This document shows, piece by piece, positions 1-8,674 of a stretch of DNA of 64,000 nt. Every line of letters begins with the position of its first letter. Position 1 is the first letter of the stretch. This DNA comes from Opitutaceae bacterium (GTDB taxonomy: Bacteria; Verrucomicrobiota; Verrucomicrobiia; Opitutales; Opitutaceae), in contig JAUSID010000188.1 of NCBI GenBank assembly GCA_030648295.1, positions 54,454-118,453 on the forward strand, in the 5' to 3' direction. The notes under the pieces are model-generated. The model saw nothing but the letters and a program-made list of their open reading frames with translations, had not been told where the DNA came from and searched no databases. Position numbers and translations under genes: made by a program.

Positions 1-1539
1 CGCCCGAGGATTCCATCTACCGCGTGCTCGTCGTGCTGGTCGTGGCCGGCGTGACCACGGGTGCTTCCCGCGTGCTGGCGCCGATCCCGCTCGCGAATCT
101 CGCCTACGTTTACTTCGCCATTACTCCGCTGGTGGCCCGCGTGCTCGTGAGCCCCGAGACGCGCAGTGTCATCGTCGGCCTCATGGCCACGCTGTATCTC
201 GTGTACATGAGTGTGGCCGCACGGCAGCAAGTCCGAGGGCTGCGCCGCACCGTGCGACTTGGATACGAGAACGCTGCCCTGGTCGAATCGCTCGGCGAAG
301 CCAAGGAGCGGGCGGAAAAGCTCAACCAGGATTTGTCGAATGAGATCGGCCGCCGCAAGGTGGTCGAACGCGAATTGCGCACCGCCAATGAGCAGGCCGT
401 GGCCGCGAGCCGGGCCAAGAGTGAATTTCTTGCCACCATGAGCCACGAGATTCGGACACCGATGAACGGCGTGCTGGGCATGCTCCACATGGTTCGAGGC
501 ACCCCGCTCACGCCGGTCCAGCGCGAACAGGTGGAAACGGCGGCGGCCTCCGCCGACACGCTGCTCGATCTCCTGAACGACATCCTCGATTTCTCCAAAA
601 TCGAGAGCGGCCGGCTTGAACTCGAACGCATTCCGTTTTCACCCTCCGTGGTCGTGAGCAACGTCGTCGAGTTGCTGCGACCGCGCGCATCGCTCAAGAA
701 CCTTGGCCTGGAAGTGATCGCCGATTCGCACCTTCCCGTCGGACTCATCGGCGATCCCACCCGGCTGCGCCAGGTGCTCTTCAATCTGCTCGGCAACGCG
801 ATCAAGTTCACCGACCGCGGCGGCGTACAGGTGCGCGTGGACTGCGAACCCAGCGATGCGCGTCACGTCACCGTGACGTTTGCGGTCGCGGATACCGGCA
901 TCGGGATCAGCCACGAAGCCCAGGCACAAATCTTTACTCCCTTCACCCAGGCCGACAGTTCGATGAGCCGGCGCTTCGGTGGCACCGGGCTCGGTCTCGC
1001 GATTTCGCAAAAACTCGTCGAGGCGATGGGCTCCAGACTCACGGTGCAAAGTGAACTCAAACGGGGCTCCACGTTTCAGTTCACGTTGCGCTGGGAGAAA
1101 GCGGTGGGGTTGGATACGGGCGAAACGGTGGCGGCGCAGCCGTTTGTCCTGCCAAGACTGTGCGGACGCGTGCTCGTGGTCGAAGACGATCGCATCAACC
1201 AGCGCGTGATTGCTCACTTCCTCAAACAAATGGGCCTGGAAAGCGCCGTCGTGGAGGATGGGCACGCGGCGGTGGAGGCCGCGTGCGGCGGCACGTGGGA
1301 CGCCATCCTCATGGATTGCCAGCTCCCCGGGATTGGATGGAATGGAGGCGACACGGCACATTCGACGCCGGGGAAACACGACCCTTCCGATCATCGCCTT
1401 GACGGCGAACGTTGCGTCACAGGATCGCGTGGCATGTTTTTCGGCGGGAATGAACGATTTTCTGGCCAAGCCCATCCGCGTCGAGATATTGGCGGAGTCA
1501 CTCCAGCGCTGGCTGCCGAAGCAGGAGCCAACCTCGTAA
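1..1539 (+). CDS. Hybrid sensor histidine kinase/response regulator (5' partial, frameshifted)
   Basis: Membrane-bound hybrid kinase whose start lies left of the window; the frame is open from base 3. Two or three hydrophobic segments are followed by a coiled coil, a HisKA domain with H-box FLATMSHEIRTPMNG (His codon at 444), a HATPase domain (NAIKF, DTGIGI, GGTGLGLAIS) and a receiver domain (RVLVVEDD, phosphoacceptor Asp codon at 1314). The receiver frame breaks near 1335: an extra G in 'ATTGGATGG' shifts it. After a one-base correction the receiver continues normally (GMEATRHIR, ALTANV, GMNDFLAKP) to a stop at 1537-1539; uncorrected, the frame runs into nonsense to 1592. It is a tandem paralogue of the kinase at 1748. 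Ligand and target are unknown. The indel could be a sequencing error or a real mutation. Confidence 0.85.
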
Positions 1540-1747
1540 CGGACCGCCGCATTCACCCGCGATTGCAGGCGGCTTTTGTCGCAAGCCGCTGACGTGACGG
1601 AGAGAATCCGCCCGATCCATCGGCCGGTATTGGTGGATCGGCATCATTCGAAACTTCCGAACTCCGCCTAAGTAACAACACCCAGACGCGACGCCTCGCC
1701 ATGCTCGTGCCCGTTCCCATGCTGGCGCAATCGAACGCCCAGCCGTC

Positions 1748-3619
1748 ATGACTGCTCCGATGTCCGCTGTCGCGTCTACTCCACCCGTGGTAGACGAGAC
1801 GGTGCCGCACGCCCGCGATCACCCGATCGAGATTCATACCCGGATCGAACTGGTACGGATGGCGTATCGGGAGTTGACGAATGGAACGCTGGCATCAGCC
1901 GCCAGTGCGGTCGCACTGGCGTTCGTCGTGGGCCTGAAGTCTCCGGGGGTGATGGTTTGGTGGTGGCTTGGCGCCATGTTGGTCGTGGCGGCTTACCGGC
2001 TCGGACTTGCGGCCGCGTTCAAACAAGCGCAGCCGAGCGCCGAGGACTTCTCCCGGTGGGGGCTGAACTACGTGATTTCGACCACGGCGACGGGAATTGG
2101 CTGGGGCGCGAGCACCTGGCTGTTCGGCACGCTGGAGGCGGGAAACCCGCTCGGGATCGTCCACGTGTTGCTGCTCGCGGGGCTCACCGCCGGATCCGCA
2201 CGGCTGCTGCTGCCGATGCAAAAAGGAAGCGTGCTCTACCTGGTTGCGGTCATGGGGCCACTCGCGGCCTGGTTTCTCGCCGAAGGGGATACGACGGGTT
2301 ACCTCCTGGGCGGTTGCGTGGTGATTTTCATCGCGTTCATGACGTCCGCCTCGTGGCACAACCACCGCACCCTGTCCGACGCCTTGTCGCTGCGGTTCGA
2401 GCGTGAGGCCGTGGCGGACGAGTTGACGGCGGAGAACGCCCGCCGCGAAACGCGCGAACTGGAATTGCAGGAGGCACGGGAACGCGCCGAATCGGCCAGC
2501 CGCGCCAAGGGCGAATTCCTCGCGACCATCAGCCACGAAATTCGGACGCCGATGAACGGCGTGCTCGGCATGCTGCGCGTCGTGCGCGACACCTCGCTTA
2601 CCTCCGACCAGCGTGGGTACCTCAAGACCGCATCCGACTCGGCCGAATCGCTCCTGCTGCTGCTGAATGACGTCCTGGATTTCTCGAAGATTGAAGCCGG
2701 CCGGCTCGAACTCGAGCGGGCGCCATTCCCACCCGTGACCACCGTCAAGGCGGTGGCGGATTTGCTGCTGGCTCGCGCCCGCGACAAGGGACTGCAATTC
2801 GACGTCAATCTGGGCGAGAACCTTCCCGGCGCGATCATCGGCGACGCGACGCGGCTGCGGCAAATTCTGGTCAACCTGCTCGGCAATGCGATCAAGTTCA
2901 CGGAGCGCGGGCGCGTCGAACTATCTGTTGCCTGTGTTGAACGCACCACCGCCAAGGCGGTGATGCATTTCACCGTTACGGACACGGGGATCGGGATCGA
3001 CTCCGCGGCGCTGGACCGGCTGTTCAAACCGTTTACGCAGGCCGACACCTCCATGAGCCGTCGCTACGGTGGCACCGGGCTGGGGTTGGCAATTTCGATG
3101 CGGCTCGCCCAGGCGATGGGCGGCGCGCTTCAAGTGCACAGCGCGGTCAACCAAGGGACCACGTTCCGGCTCATCCTTCCGTGCGACCTGCCGGAAATGA
3201 GCGTGGCGCCGCGGCCGCAGGAAGCGCCCCGGTTCGTGACGCCTTCGCTCAAGGGCCGCGTCCTTGTCGTGGAGGACGATTCTGTCAATCAGCAGGTGAT
3301 CGAATTGTTCCTGAAAAAACTGAACGTCACGCCCCGCTTCGCGACGAATGGCGAAGAGGCGATCACGACCGCGACCGCCGAGGAGTTCGATGTGATCCTG
3401 ATGGATTGCCAGCTGCCGGGAATCGACGGACTCGAAGCGACGCGGCGCATCCGGGAAAAGGACGCCTCGTCGCCGACGAAGATCATCGCGTTGACGGCGA
3501 ACGCGAGCACGCACGTGCGCGAGGCCTGCCTCGCAGCCGGGATGAACGATTTCCTGACGAAGCCGGTGCGGTTCGAATTGCTGGCCGGCGTGCTGCAAAA
3601 GCATCTGCCCGCAGCCTGA
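1748..3619 (+). CDS. Hybrid sensor histidine kinase/response regulator
   Basis: Intact 623-residue hybrid kinase. Residues about 40-215 form roughly six hydrophobic helices with no extracytoplasmic domain, so sensing is probably by or within the membrane. A coiled coil (about 220-250) leads to HisKA with H-box FLATISHEIRTPMNG (H263), then a HATPase domain (NAIKF, DTGIGI, GGTGLGLAIS), then a C-terminal receiver (RVLVVEDD, D553 in ILMDCQLPGIDG, Lys in LTKP). The receiver presumably passes phosphate to a separate HPt protein; none is encoded nearby. ATG 1748 is used; an in-frame ATG lies four codons later. It is closely similar to the preceding kinase and to the one at 27339. The family assignment is firm, the signal unknown. 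Confidence 0.93.
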   Translation: MTAPMSAVASTPPVVDETVPHARDHPIEIHTRIELVRMAYRELTNGTLASAASAVALAFVVGLKSPGVMVWWWLGAMLVVAAYRLGLAAAFKQAQPSAEDFSRWGLNYVISTTATGIGWGASTWLFGTLEAGNPLGIVHVLLLAGLTAGSARLLLPMQKGSVLYLVAVMGPLAAWFLAEGDTTGYLLGGCVVIFIAFMTSASWHNHRTLSDALSLRFEREAVADELTAENARRETRELELQEARERAESASRAKGEFLATISHEIRTPMNGVLGMLRVVRDTSLTSDQRGYLKTASDSAESLLLLLNDVLDFSKIEAGRLELERAPFPPVTTVKAVADLLLARARDKGLQFDVNLGENLPGAIIGDATRLRQILVNLLGNAIKFTERGRVELSVACVERTTAKAVMHFTVTDTGIGIDSAALDRLFKPFTQADTSMSRRYGGTGLGLAISMRLAQAMGGALQVHSAVNQGTTFRLILPCDLPEMSVAPRPQEAPRFVTPSLKGRVLVVEDDSVNQQVIELFLKKLNVTPRFATNGEEAITTATAEEFDVILMDCQLPGIDGLEATRRIREKDASSPTKIIALTANASTHVREACLAAGMNDFLTKPVRFELLAGVLQKHLPAA

Positions 3620-3652
3620 GGGCGAACCTGCCGGGTGGACGCCTGGCAAACG

Positions 3653-4522
3653 CTACCGTTCCGGCACGATCCACTCGATTCTCGCGTTGCCGCCCGGCGC
3701 CTGGGCGAGCACGTCAGCCATGAACCGCAACAGCGGTTCAACCTCGCGATCGAACTGCCACGGCGGATTCAGAATCAGGAGCCCGCACCCCTTCATCTTC
3801 AGGTCCGCGTGCTCGCCGCCCACGGCGAGTTCCGCCGCCATCGTGGGCGGCAAAGCGAGTTCACGCAGCGCGACGAAAAAATCATCCACGCGCGCGCGTT
3901 CGGTGAGCGGATACCAGACGGCAAAGACCGCCGCCGGCTGTCGTTCGAGACCCGCGGCCAGGGCATTGGTGATGGCGGCAAACTCGTTCCCGGCCTCGAA
4001 CGGCGGGTCAATCAGCACGAGCGCGCGCCGCTCGGCGGCGGGAAGCATCGCGCGCATGGCGACGTATCCGTCCATTTGATGCACGGAGGTGCGCGAGGCG
4101 AAGCAGAATTCGTCACGCAGGGCGGCCGCTTCCGCCGGATGTTGCTCGCACAGGGCCAGCCGGTCCTGGATCCGGCCGACCATCCGCGCGAGCGCCGGGG
4201 AACCGGGATAAAACCGAATCGACGCGTCGATGTTGCCGCGGTTGCGATCGAAATCGCGAACGAGGGCGATGTATTCTGCCATGAGCGGCGGCAAATCGTC
4301 ACGCGGCCACAGCCGTCCGAGGCCATCGGGCCATTCCGGCTTGCGCGCCAGCGTTGTGCCGGTCGCCGCCCGTTCGAGATCGTAACCGCCGCGGCCGGCG
4401 TGCGTGTCGAGGTACAGAAACCCCTTTTCCTTCCGTTGCATCGCGCGGAGCAACCGGACGAGCAGGACGTGCTTCATCACATCGGCAAAATTTCCGGCGT
4501 GAAAGGCGTGCCGGTAATTCAT
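3653..4522 (-). CDS. rlmJ: 23S rRNA (adenine2030-N6)-methyltransferase RlmJ
   Basis: 289 residues, close to the length of Escherichia coli RlmJ (280). The N-terminus (MNYRHAFHAGNFADVMKH) is the family signature, followed by the SAM-binding segment LDTHAGRGGYDL and the N6-adenine methyltransferase catalytic motif DPPF (in VLIDPPFE). The family methylates A2030 of 23S rRNA; homologues are also linked to use of external DNA as nutrient. It is transcribed convergently with the hybrid kinase, with only about 30 bases between the stops. A short period-6 CACTYT repeat lies directly upstream of the ATG. Confidence 0.93.
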   Translation of the reverse strand: MNYRHAFHAGNFADVMKHVLLVRLLRAMQRKEKGFLYLDTHAGRGGYDLERAATGTTLARKPEWPDGLGRLWPRDDLPPLMAEYIALVRDFDRNRGNIDASIRFYPGSPALARMVGRIQDRLALCEQHPAEAAALRDEFCFASRTSVHQMDGYVAMRAMLPAAERRALVLIDPPFEAGNEFAAITNALAAGLERQPAAVFAVWYPLTERARVDDFFVALRELALPPTMAAELAVGGEHADLKMKGCGLLILNPPWQFDREVEPLLRFMADVLAQAPGGNARIEWIVPER

Positions 4523-4524
4523 CG

Positions 4525-4550
4525 GAAGTGAGAGTGAGAGTGAAAGTGGA
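4525..4550. repeat. Hexanucleotide repeat upstream of rlmJ
   Basis: On the minus strand, CACTTT-CACTCT-CACTCT-CACTTC abuts the rlmJ start codon. It is a short degenerate period-6 tract. The rest of the gene-free interval to 4649 holds nothing I recognise. Confidence 0.5.
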
Positions 4551-4649
4551 CGAGTAGCCGGCAGTGACCTTCAGGTTCAGCGCTCCGCCGGGCGCGCGAC
4601 CGCGAGAAACCAGAGCATACCTCCGCCCCTGCCACCCGCACGCTCGCTT

Positions 4650-5150
4650 TCACCCGGCAATCGGCACTTTCACCACCGACTTGCGGACCAACACCGGCGT
4701 TGCCCGGATGCGCAGCGTGGGCATGTGCACATCGGCCGGGAAGAAAACCGCGACCTGGCCCGGGAAGACGCGAAGCAGCGATGCGTCGCTGCTATCGTCG
4801 TAAATGATAAGATCGCGTTCGCCGTTATACGCCTGCCGCACGGTCATCCGCGCAATATCGGCGACCTCCATCAGTTCCTCACCCTCCACCACGACCTGAA
4901 CGTCCATGTATTTCCGGTGCGATTCGAAGAATCCGTCGGCGCGAAGCTTGGTCTCGAACGCCTGCTCTATCACGAAGGCACCGCCGGCCAGATCGATTTT
5001 CTGCGTGTCGCCCGAGGCAATGGCGCGCAACCGCGCCTGCACGTCCGAACCGGGTCGGAGCAATTCATCGACATAGGCAAACGCAGTGGAGAATCCCTCT
5101 GTGCGCGGCGCCTGGGCGCGAACCGACTGCAGGGAACCGAAGAGAGCCAT
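4650..5150 (-). CDS. YhcH/YjgK/YiaL family protein
   Basis: 166 residues. The core around ESHRKYMDVQVVVEGEE and the C-terminal FFPADVHMP segment match the YhcH/YjgK/YiaL (DUF386) beta-sandwich family, whose members include the EbgC accessory protein and proteins of sialic-acid and sugar metabolism. The conserved His and Glu residues of the family (EAHR-like motif, late HMP motif) are visible and probably bind metal. Substrate cannot be read from sequence. It diverges from the DUF4412 gene at 5260 across a 109-base spacer that must hold both promoters. Confidence 0.85.
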   Translation of the reverse strand: MALFGSLQSVRAQAPRTEGFSTAFAYVDELLRPGSDVQARLRAIASGDTQKIDLAGGAFVIEQAFETKLRADGFFESHRKYMDVQVVVEGEELMEVADIARMTVRQAYNGERDLIIYDDSSDASLLRVFPGQVAVFFPADVHMPTLRIRATPVLVRKSVVKVPIAG

Positions 5151-5259
5151 CGGCGGATTGAGCCGACGCCATACCCGGCTGGCAAGCCGCTAAACCACGT
5201 GGCATGAACACGAACTCGTTGCACCGGAGTCGAACCCGTGGTTCGTTGAGCCATTCCCC

Positions 5260-5949
5260 ATGAAAAAACTGCTTGTTTGTCTCGTTGCCGCCGCCGTCGG
5301 ACCCGCGGCATTCGCCGCCACTCCCTTCGAAGGAAAGGTCACGTTCAAGATGACCGCGCCCCGCGGTGCACCGCAGGAAATGCGCTACGCGATCAAAGGC
5401 GACAAGGTGCGAATCGAAATGCCCGGCCAGCAGGAAATGGGCGGCATGATCATGGATACTTCGAAGCGCGAGATGCTCGTGCTCATGGACGCGCAACGAA
5501 TGTACATGGTGATGCCGATGGGAGAGGTCACCAATGCGGTGGCGGAAAAGTCCGGCCCCGAAGCAACATTGGAGAAAACCGGCGAGACGGAAAAAATCCT
5601 CGGCTACACGGCGGAGAAGTACATCTCGACGTATCAGGGTTCCAAGACGGAGCTCTGGCTCGCCGAGGGACTTGGCTCGTTCACGGGCATGGCGAAGAAC
5701 CCAATGGGCGGCGGCCGCGGCGGCTCGGCGCCGAAAGCCTGGGAACGCTCACTCGCGGGAAAGCCGCTGTTTCCGCTGCGCGTCGTCGATCGCGACAAGT
5801 CCGGCAAGGAATCCTTCCGGATGGAGGCGACCTCAATCGACAAACAGGCGCTCCCCGACGGGATGTTCACCCCGCCGGCCGATTACCAAAAGATGGACAT
5901 GGGTGGCATGATGATGCCGGGGATGATGCGGGGCATGCCGAAGCGGTAA
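5260..5949 (+). CDS. DUF4412 domain secreted protein, methionine-rich
   Basis: 229 residues with a clear Sec signal peptide (MKKLLVCLVAAAVGPAAFA, cleavage after AFA), so it is exported. The mature part, starting TPFEGKVTFKM, fits the DUF4412 family of periplasmic or outer-membrane-associated beta-rich proteins of unknown function. It is unusually rich in Met: MPGQQEMGGMIMD around residues 57-69, MYMVMPMGE around 82-90, and a C-terminal tail where about half of the last 18 residues are Met. Met clusters can bind Cu(I), but that role here is inference. No operon partner; it ends about 100 bases before the convergent gene at 6049. Confidence 0.85.
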   Translation: MKKLLVCLVAAAVGPAAFAATPFEGKVTFKMTAPRGAPQEMRYAIKGDKVRIEMPGQQEMGGMIMDTSKREMLVLMDAQRMYMVMPMGEVTNAVAEKSGPEATLEKTGETEKILGYTAEKYISTYQGSKTELWLAEGLGSFTGMAKNPMGGGRGGSAPKAWERSLAGKPLFPLRVVDRDKSGKESFRMEATSIDKQALPDGMFTPPADYQKMDMGGMMMPGMMRGMPKR

Positions 5950-6048
5950 GCCGCAGCCACAATTTCTTAAGGTCAGCGGCTTCTCATCCCGGCTGACGGC
6001 CGATTGCCCGGCCGACCTGCGCCGTCCGCAATCCGGGGCGGCCCGGGA

Positions 6049-6816
6049 TTATTCTTTCTCGTTTGCCGCCGGCGCTTTCGCCGTCGATTTCGGCCGCGTG
6101 AACGTTTCGGCCGTAATCTGTGGGTTGGGATCGATGCGTTCGATCTTCGTCTGCTGCGTGCCCTTGCCATCGACAATCAACGTGACCTCATGCGGAAGCA
6201 GCACTCCCTTGACCGGCCGGAAATCGTCGAAGCGGGTGGCAATCTGCATCGGCCGTCCACCGGGCGTCTTCCGCTGTTCGATGCGGAAGCTGATCAGATA
6301 AGTGTCCGGATCGAGGAGCAGCGAATAGGTTTCCCGCAGCTTGCGCGTGGCGAGCAGCCGGAGGAACTTTCGCCCGTCCACATTGACTTCGCCCGCGAAA
6401 TCAAAGGTGAACCCACGCTTTTCGCCCGCGACCAACGGGTCATCGAATTCCGCGTCGGCAGTGAAGATCTTCACGTTCGATTCCGCCATGTCGCGGTAGC
6501 GCGGCGGCCAGGTGCCGGTGTCGAACTCCCAGGGCGGTTCCTTGCCGTCGGTCGCCTGCACCAGCGTGCGGCCACCGGCCTGGGTCTCGAGTCTCACGCG
6601 ATCCGGCCGCGCCGCAATCATCGTGAACCGGACCAGTTGTCCGCCCGCAATGACCATTCCATGGGCCCGCAACGCCGCGAGCGCCTCGATCCGCTCGCGA
6701 CCGCCGATCGCCTCGATGTGGATTCGCGCGAGGTCCGCTGCGCGATCAGCCCACGCCTCCGTGAGTCCAATCATCATCGAGCCGAAAGCCAGGAGAGCGC
6801 AAAACCGCAAACGCAT
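6049..6816 (-). CDS. Exported hypothetical protein, outer-membrane lipoprotein-sorting-like
   Basis: 255 residues from ATG 6816. A signal peptide (MRLRFCALLAFGSMMIGLTEAWA) precedes a region beginning DLARIHIEAIGGRERIEAL, the pattern of periplasmic proteins with a LolA/outer-membrane lipoprotein sorting-like fold. Later segments (TYSLLLDPDTYLISFRIEQR, RFDDFRPVKGVLLPHEVTL) fit a lipid- or ligand-binding beta-sheet shell. The frame stays open far upstream of 6816, but only this start gives a signal peptide and avoids overlap with the divergent phosphoesterase gene. Exact function unknown. Confidence 0.8.
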   Translation of the reverse strand: MRLRFCALLAFGSMMIGLTEAWADRAADLARIHIEAIGGRERIEALAALRAHGMVIAGGQLVRFTMIAARPDRVRLETQAGGRTLVQATDGKEPPWEFDTGTWPPRYRDMAESNVKIFTADAEFDDPLVAGEKRGFTFDFAGEVNVDGRKFLRLLATRKLRETYSLLLDPDTYLISFRIEQRKTPGGRPMQIATRFDDFRPVKGVLLPHEVTLIVDGKGTQQTKIERIDPNPQITAETFTRPKSTAKAPAANEKE

Positions 6817-6915
6817 CGTCGCGCAGTCGAGCGGTCCTTCGGCGCCGATGACAAGGTATTTTCGCCAGCAAATCCGGTTGCACCAAGACTGCGGGCCCGC
6901 CACTCCTCCACCCCC

Positions 6916-7728
6916 GTGCCTGGCCACCTCACCCGCATCCTGTCGGACATCCACTATGGCGACCGGGCCAGCATCGTCGGGAATCTCGGCCAGCTGCAAC
7001 CGCTCACGGAATCGGCGGCCTGTCTTGTCCTCAACGGTGACACGCTCGACACGCGCGCCGGGCCGCTTCCCGCTCACACCCAGACGTGCCGCGAGGAGGT
7101 CCAGGCGTTCGCCGCCAGCCTGCCCGAAGCGGTGCTTATTTCGGGCAATCATGATCCCGACTTGGTCCCGAAACACATGTTGGAGCTGGCCGGCGGCCAG
7201 GTGATCGTGACGCACGGGGACGTGCTTTTTGATGACATCGTGCCCTGGGGCCGTGATGCGCACCTGATTCGCCGGCGCATCGCCGCGGCTCTCGCCGCTC
7301 GCGTCGGCGGCCGGCTTGGTCTCGATGAGCGTTTTGCGATTTGGCGCGCAGTCGCCGCAACGATCCCGCAACGTCACCAGTCCGAACGCAACCCGCTGAA
7401 ATACGCGGTGCGGTTCGCCGCCGACACGGTCTGGCCGCCGCTCCGGATCGTGCGAATTCTTCGGGCCTGGAAAAGGGCGCCGTCACTTGCGGCGGATTTT
7501 GCGCGCGAGCACTGGCCCGGCGCGCGATTCATCGTGATTGGTCACACCCATCGGCCGGGAGTGTGGTCGCCGGCTGGCGGGCCCGTGGTGATTAATACCG
7601 GATCGTTCTGTCCACCCCTCGGCGGATTCGCGGTAGACATCGAGCCGGCGCGGTTACAGGTGCGGCAGATCCAACGCCGCGGCCACGCGTTTCATGCCGA
7701 TCGGCTGATTGCGACGTTTGCTTTGTAA
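6916..7728 (+). CDS. Metallophosphoesterase
   Basis: 270 residues from GTG 6916. All calcineurin-like metal-binding motifs are present in order: SDIHYGD, NGDTLD, GNHDPD, a later HGD and GHTHRPG. These coordinate a di-metal centre for phosphomonoester or phosphodiester hydrolysis. The layout resembles LpxH/YfcE-like enzymes, but the LpxH-specific features cannot be confirmed by eye. The same frame is open well upstream of 6916, but that region is antisense to the gene at 6049 and has no domain sense, so the short start is preferred. Confidence 0.85.
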   Translation: MPGHLTRILSDIHYGDRASIVGNLGQLQPLTESAACLVLNGDTLDTRAGPLPAHTQTCREEVQAFAASLPEAVLISGNHDPDLVPKHMLELAGGQVIVTHGDVLFDDIVPWGRDAHLIRRRIAAALAARVGGRLGLDERFAIWRAVAATIPQRHQSERNPLKYAVRFAADTVWPPLRIVRILRAWKRAPSLAADFAREHWPGARFIVIGHTHRPGVWSPAGGPVVINTGSFCPPLGGFAVDIEPARLQVRQIQRRGHAFHADRLIATFAL

Positions 7729-7779
7729 TCTGGCGTTGCGCACCTTCCTCCGCGCGGAGCGAATCCGAAAACCAAAACC

Positions 7780-8070
7780 ATGAGCATCGAGTTCGGCTGG
7801 TGGAACAAAGACGATGACGGCAAGTATCAGGTGAACGTTGCCGTCCACGGCGGAAACATCTCGTGGACGCGCAAGCAGGGCCACCACAGCACGTGGGAAG
7901 CGCACACGCCGAGCGAGGACGATCGCGCGAGGCTCATCACGGAGGCGGAGCGCCGCGTGCCGCGCCGGCTGATTTCGCAGAAGCAGTTCGACGAGATCAA
8001 ACGCCTGAGCGAAAATTTGGGTCCGGGCGGATTGTCTGGCCGCCGACATCGCAGTTCACCGGAACTCTGA
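7780..8070 (+). CDS. Small conserved hypothetical protein
   Basis: 96 residues, soluble, with no signal peptide or membrane helix. The N-terminal half (MSIEFGWWNKDDDGKYQVNV, HGGNISWTRKQGHHSTWE) looks like a compact aromatic-rich beta domain; the C-terminal half is basic and helical (AERRVPRRLISQKQFDEIKRL). The composition is protein-like, not that of an antisense frame. I do not recognise a named family. It follows the metallophosphoesterase by about 50 bases on the same strand and may be co-transcribed. Confidence 0.7.
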   Translation: MSIEFGWWNKDDDGKYQVNVAVHGGNISWTRKQGHHSTWEAHTPSEDDRARLITEAERRVPRRLISQKQFDEIKRLSENLGPGGLSGRRHRSSPEL

Positions 8071-8081
8071 GCCCCCGGCTC

Positions 8082-8106
8082 CTGGGAGCGCGGGCGTCTC
8101 GCCCGC
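8082..8106. repeat. Dispersed GC-rich repeat, 'CTGGGAGCGCGGGCGTC' type
   Basis: Between two convergent genes lies CTGGGAGCGCGGGCGTC followed by TCGCCCGC, which folds as GCGGGCG/CGCCCGC. Near-identical copies occur at 14360, 63249, 63290 and 63389, and a diverged one at 58356. It behaves as a dispersed intergenic repeat and may act as a transcript-end hairpin. Confidence 0.75.
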
Positions 8107-8128
8107 ACTGGCCTGGCGGGCTGGAAGT

Positions 8129-8656
8129 TCATCCTTCTCCGTCGACTTTCAGCCGTTCCGCCACCATCGGCCAAATCAGATTGAAGGAGGGGCAGAAATC
8201 ATCCGGCCGCGCCGCGAGTCGCGCCAACACTTCATCGGGCGCCACCCATTCGCCGTATTGGATTTCCGCCGGGTCGAGCGTGAGCGGTCCGTCGTGACGA
8301 AGGTGGTATACCCAGACGAACTCCCATCCCGTCGGTTCGCAGGCATCGATTCGAAACCAGCGCTCCGGCGCAACCGCGCCGCGGATCCCGATTTCCTCGT
8401 ACAGCTCGCGAACCGCGGCCGCATCGTAATCCTCGCCGGCGTCGAGGTGACCGGAGCAGGACGAGTCCCATTTTCCCGGGGAGAGATCCTTCAGCCGCGA
8501 GCGCTTCTGCAAAAAAACGCGTCCCGCCGAATCGAACACCAGCACGTGGACCGCACGGTGCCACCAGCCATTCGCATGCACGTCGCGCCGCGTCGCGCGG
8601 CGGAGGACCTCGTCGCGCTCGTTGACGACATCAAACCACTCTTCCGTCGCGCTCAC
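8129..8656 (-). CDS. NUDIX hydrolase (YfcD/Idi-like)
   Basis: 175 residues. A complete Nudix box is visible around residues 72-95 (GHLDAGEDYDAAAVREL then YEEIG), the Mg2+-binding catalytic helix that cleaves nucleoside diphosphate-X substrates. The flanking HRAVHVLVF and FLQKRS segments resemble the YfcD/isopentenyl-diphosphate-isomerase branch. The Idi-specific active-site cysteine is not obvious, so a hydrolase is more likely than an isomerase. It is 18 bases downstream of the Dabb gene on the same strand and probably co-transcribed with it. Confidence 0.88.
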   Translation of the reverse strand: MSATEEWFDVVNERDEVLRRATRRDVHANGWWHRAVHVLVFDSAGRVFLQKRSRLKDLSPGKWDSSCSGHLDAGEDYDAAAVRELYEEIGIRGAVAPERWFRIDACEPTGWEFVWVYHLRHDGPLTLDPAEIQYGEWVAPDEVLARLAARPDDFCPSFNLIWPMVAERLKVDGEG

Positions 8657-8674
8657 GGCGGCAGCGCGGGGGCC

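Noticed and set aside
1540..1592. C-terminal tail of the first kinase as read without frameshift correction
   Set aside because: After 1335 the uncorrected frame loses all receiver motifs, which continue in the neighbouring frame to a stop at 1539.
5225..5245. GGAGTCGAACCCGTGGTTCG looks like the reverse complement of a tRNA T-arm
   Set aside because: No acceptor stem, D-arm or anticodon arm fits in the 109-base gap, and the sequence runs into the DUF4412 start. Chance resemblance.
6004..6915. Long plus-strand open frame in front of the metallophosphoesterase
   Set aside because: It is antisense to the exported protein at 6049-6816, which has a signal peptide and sensible composition. The upstream stretch has no domain pattern.
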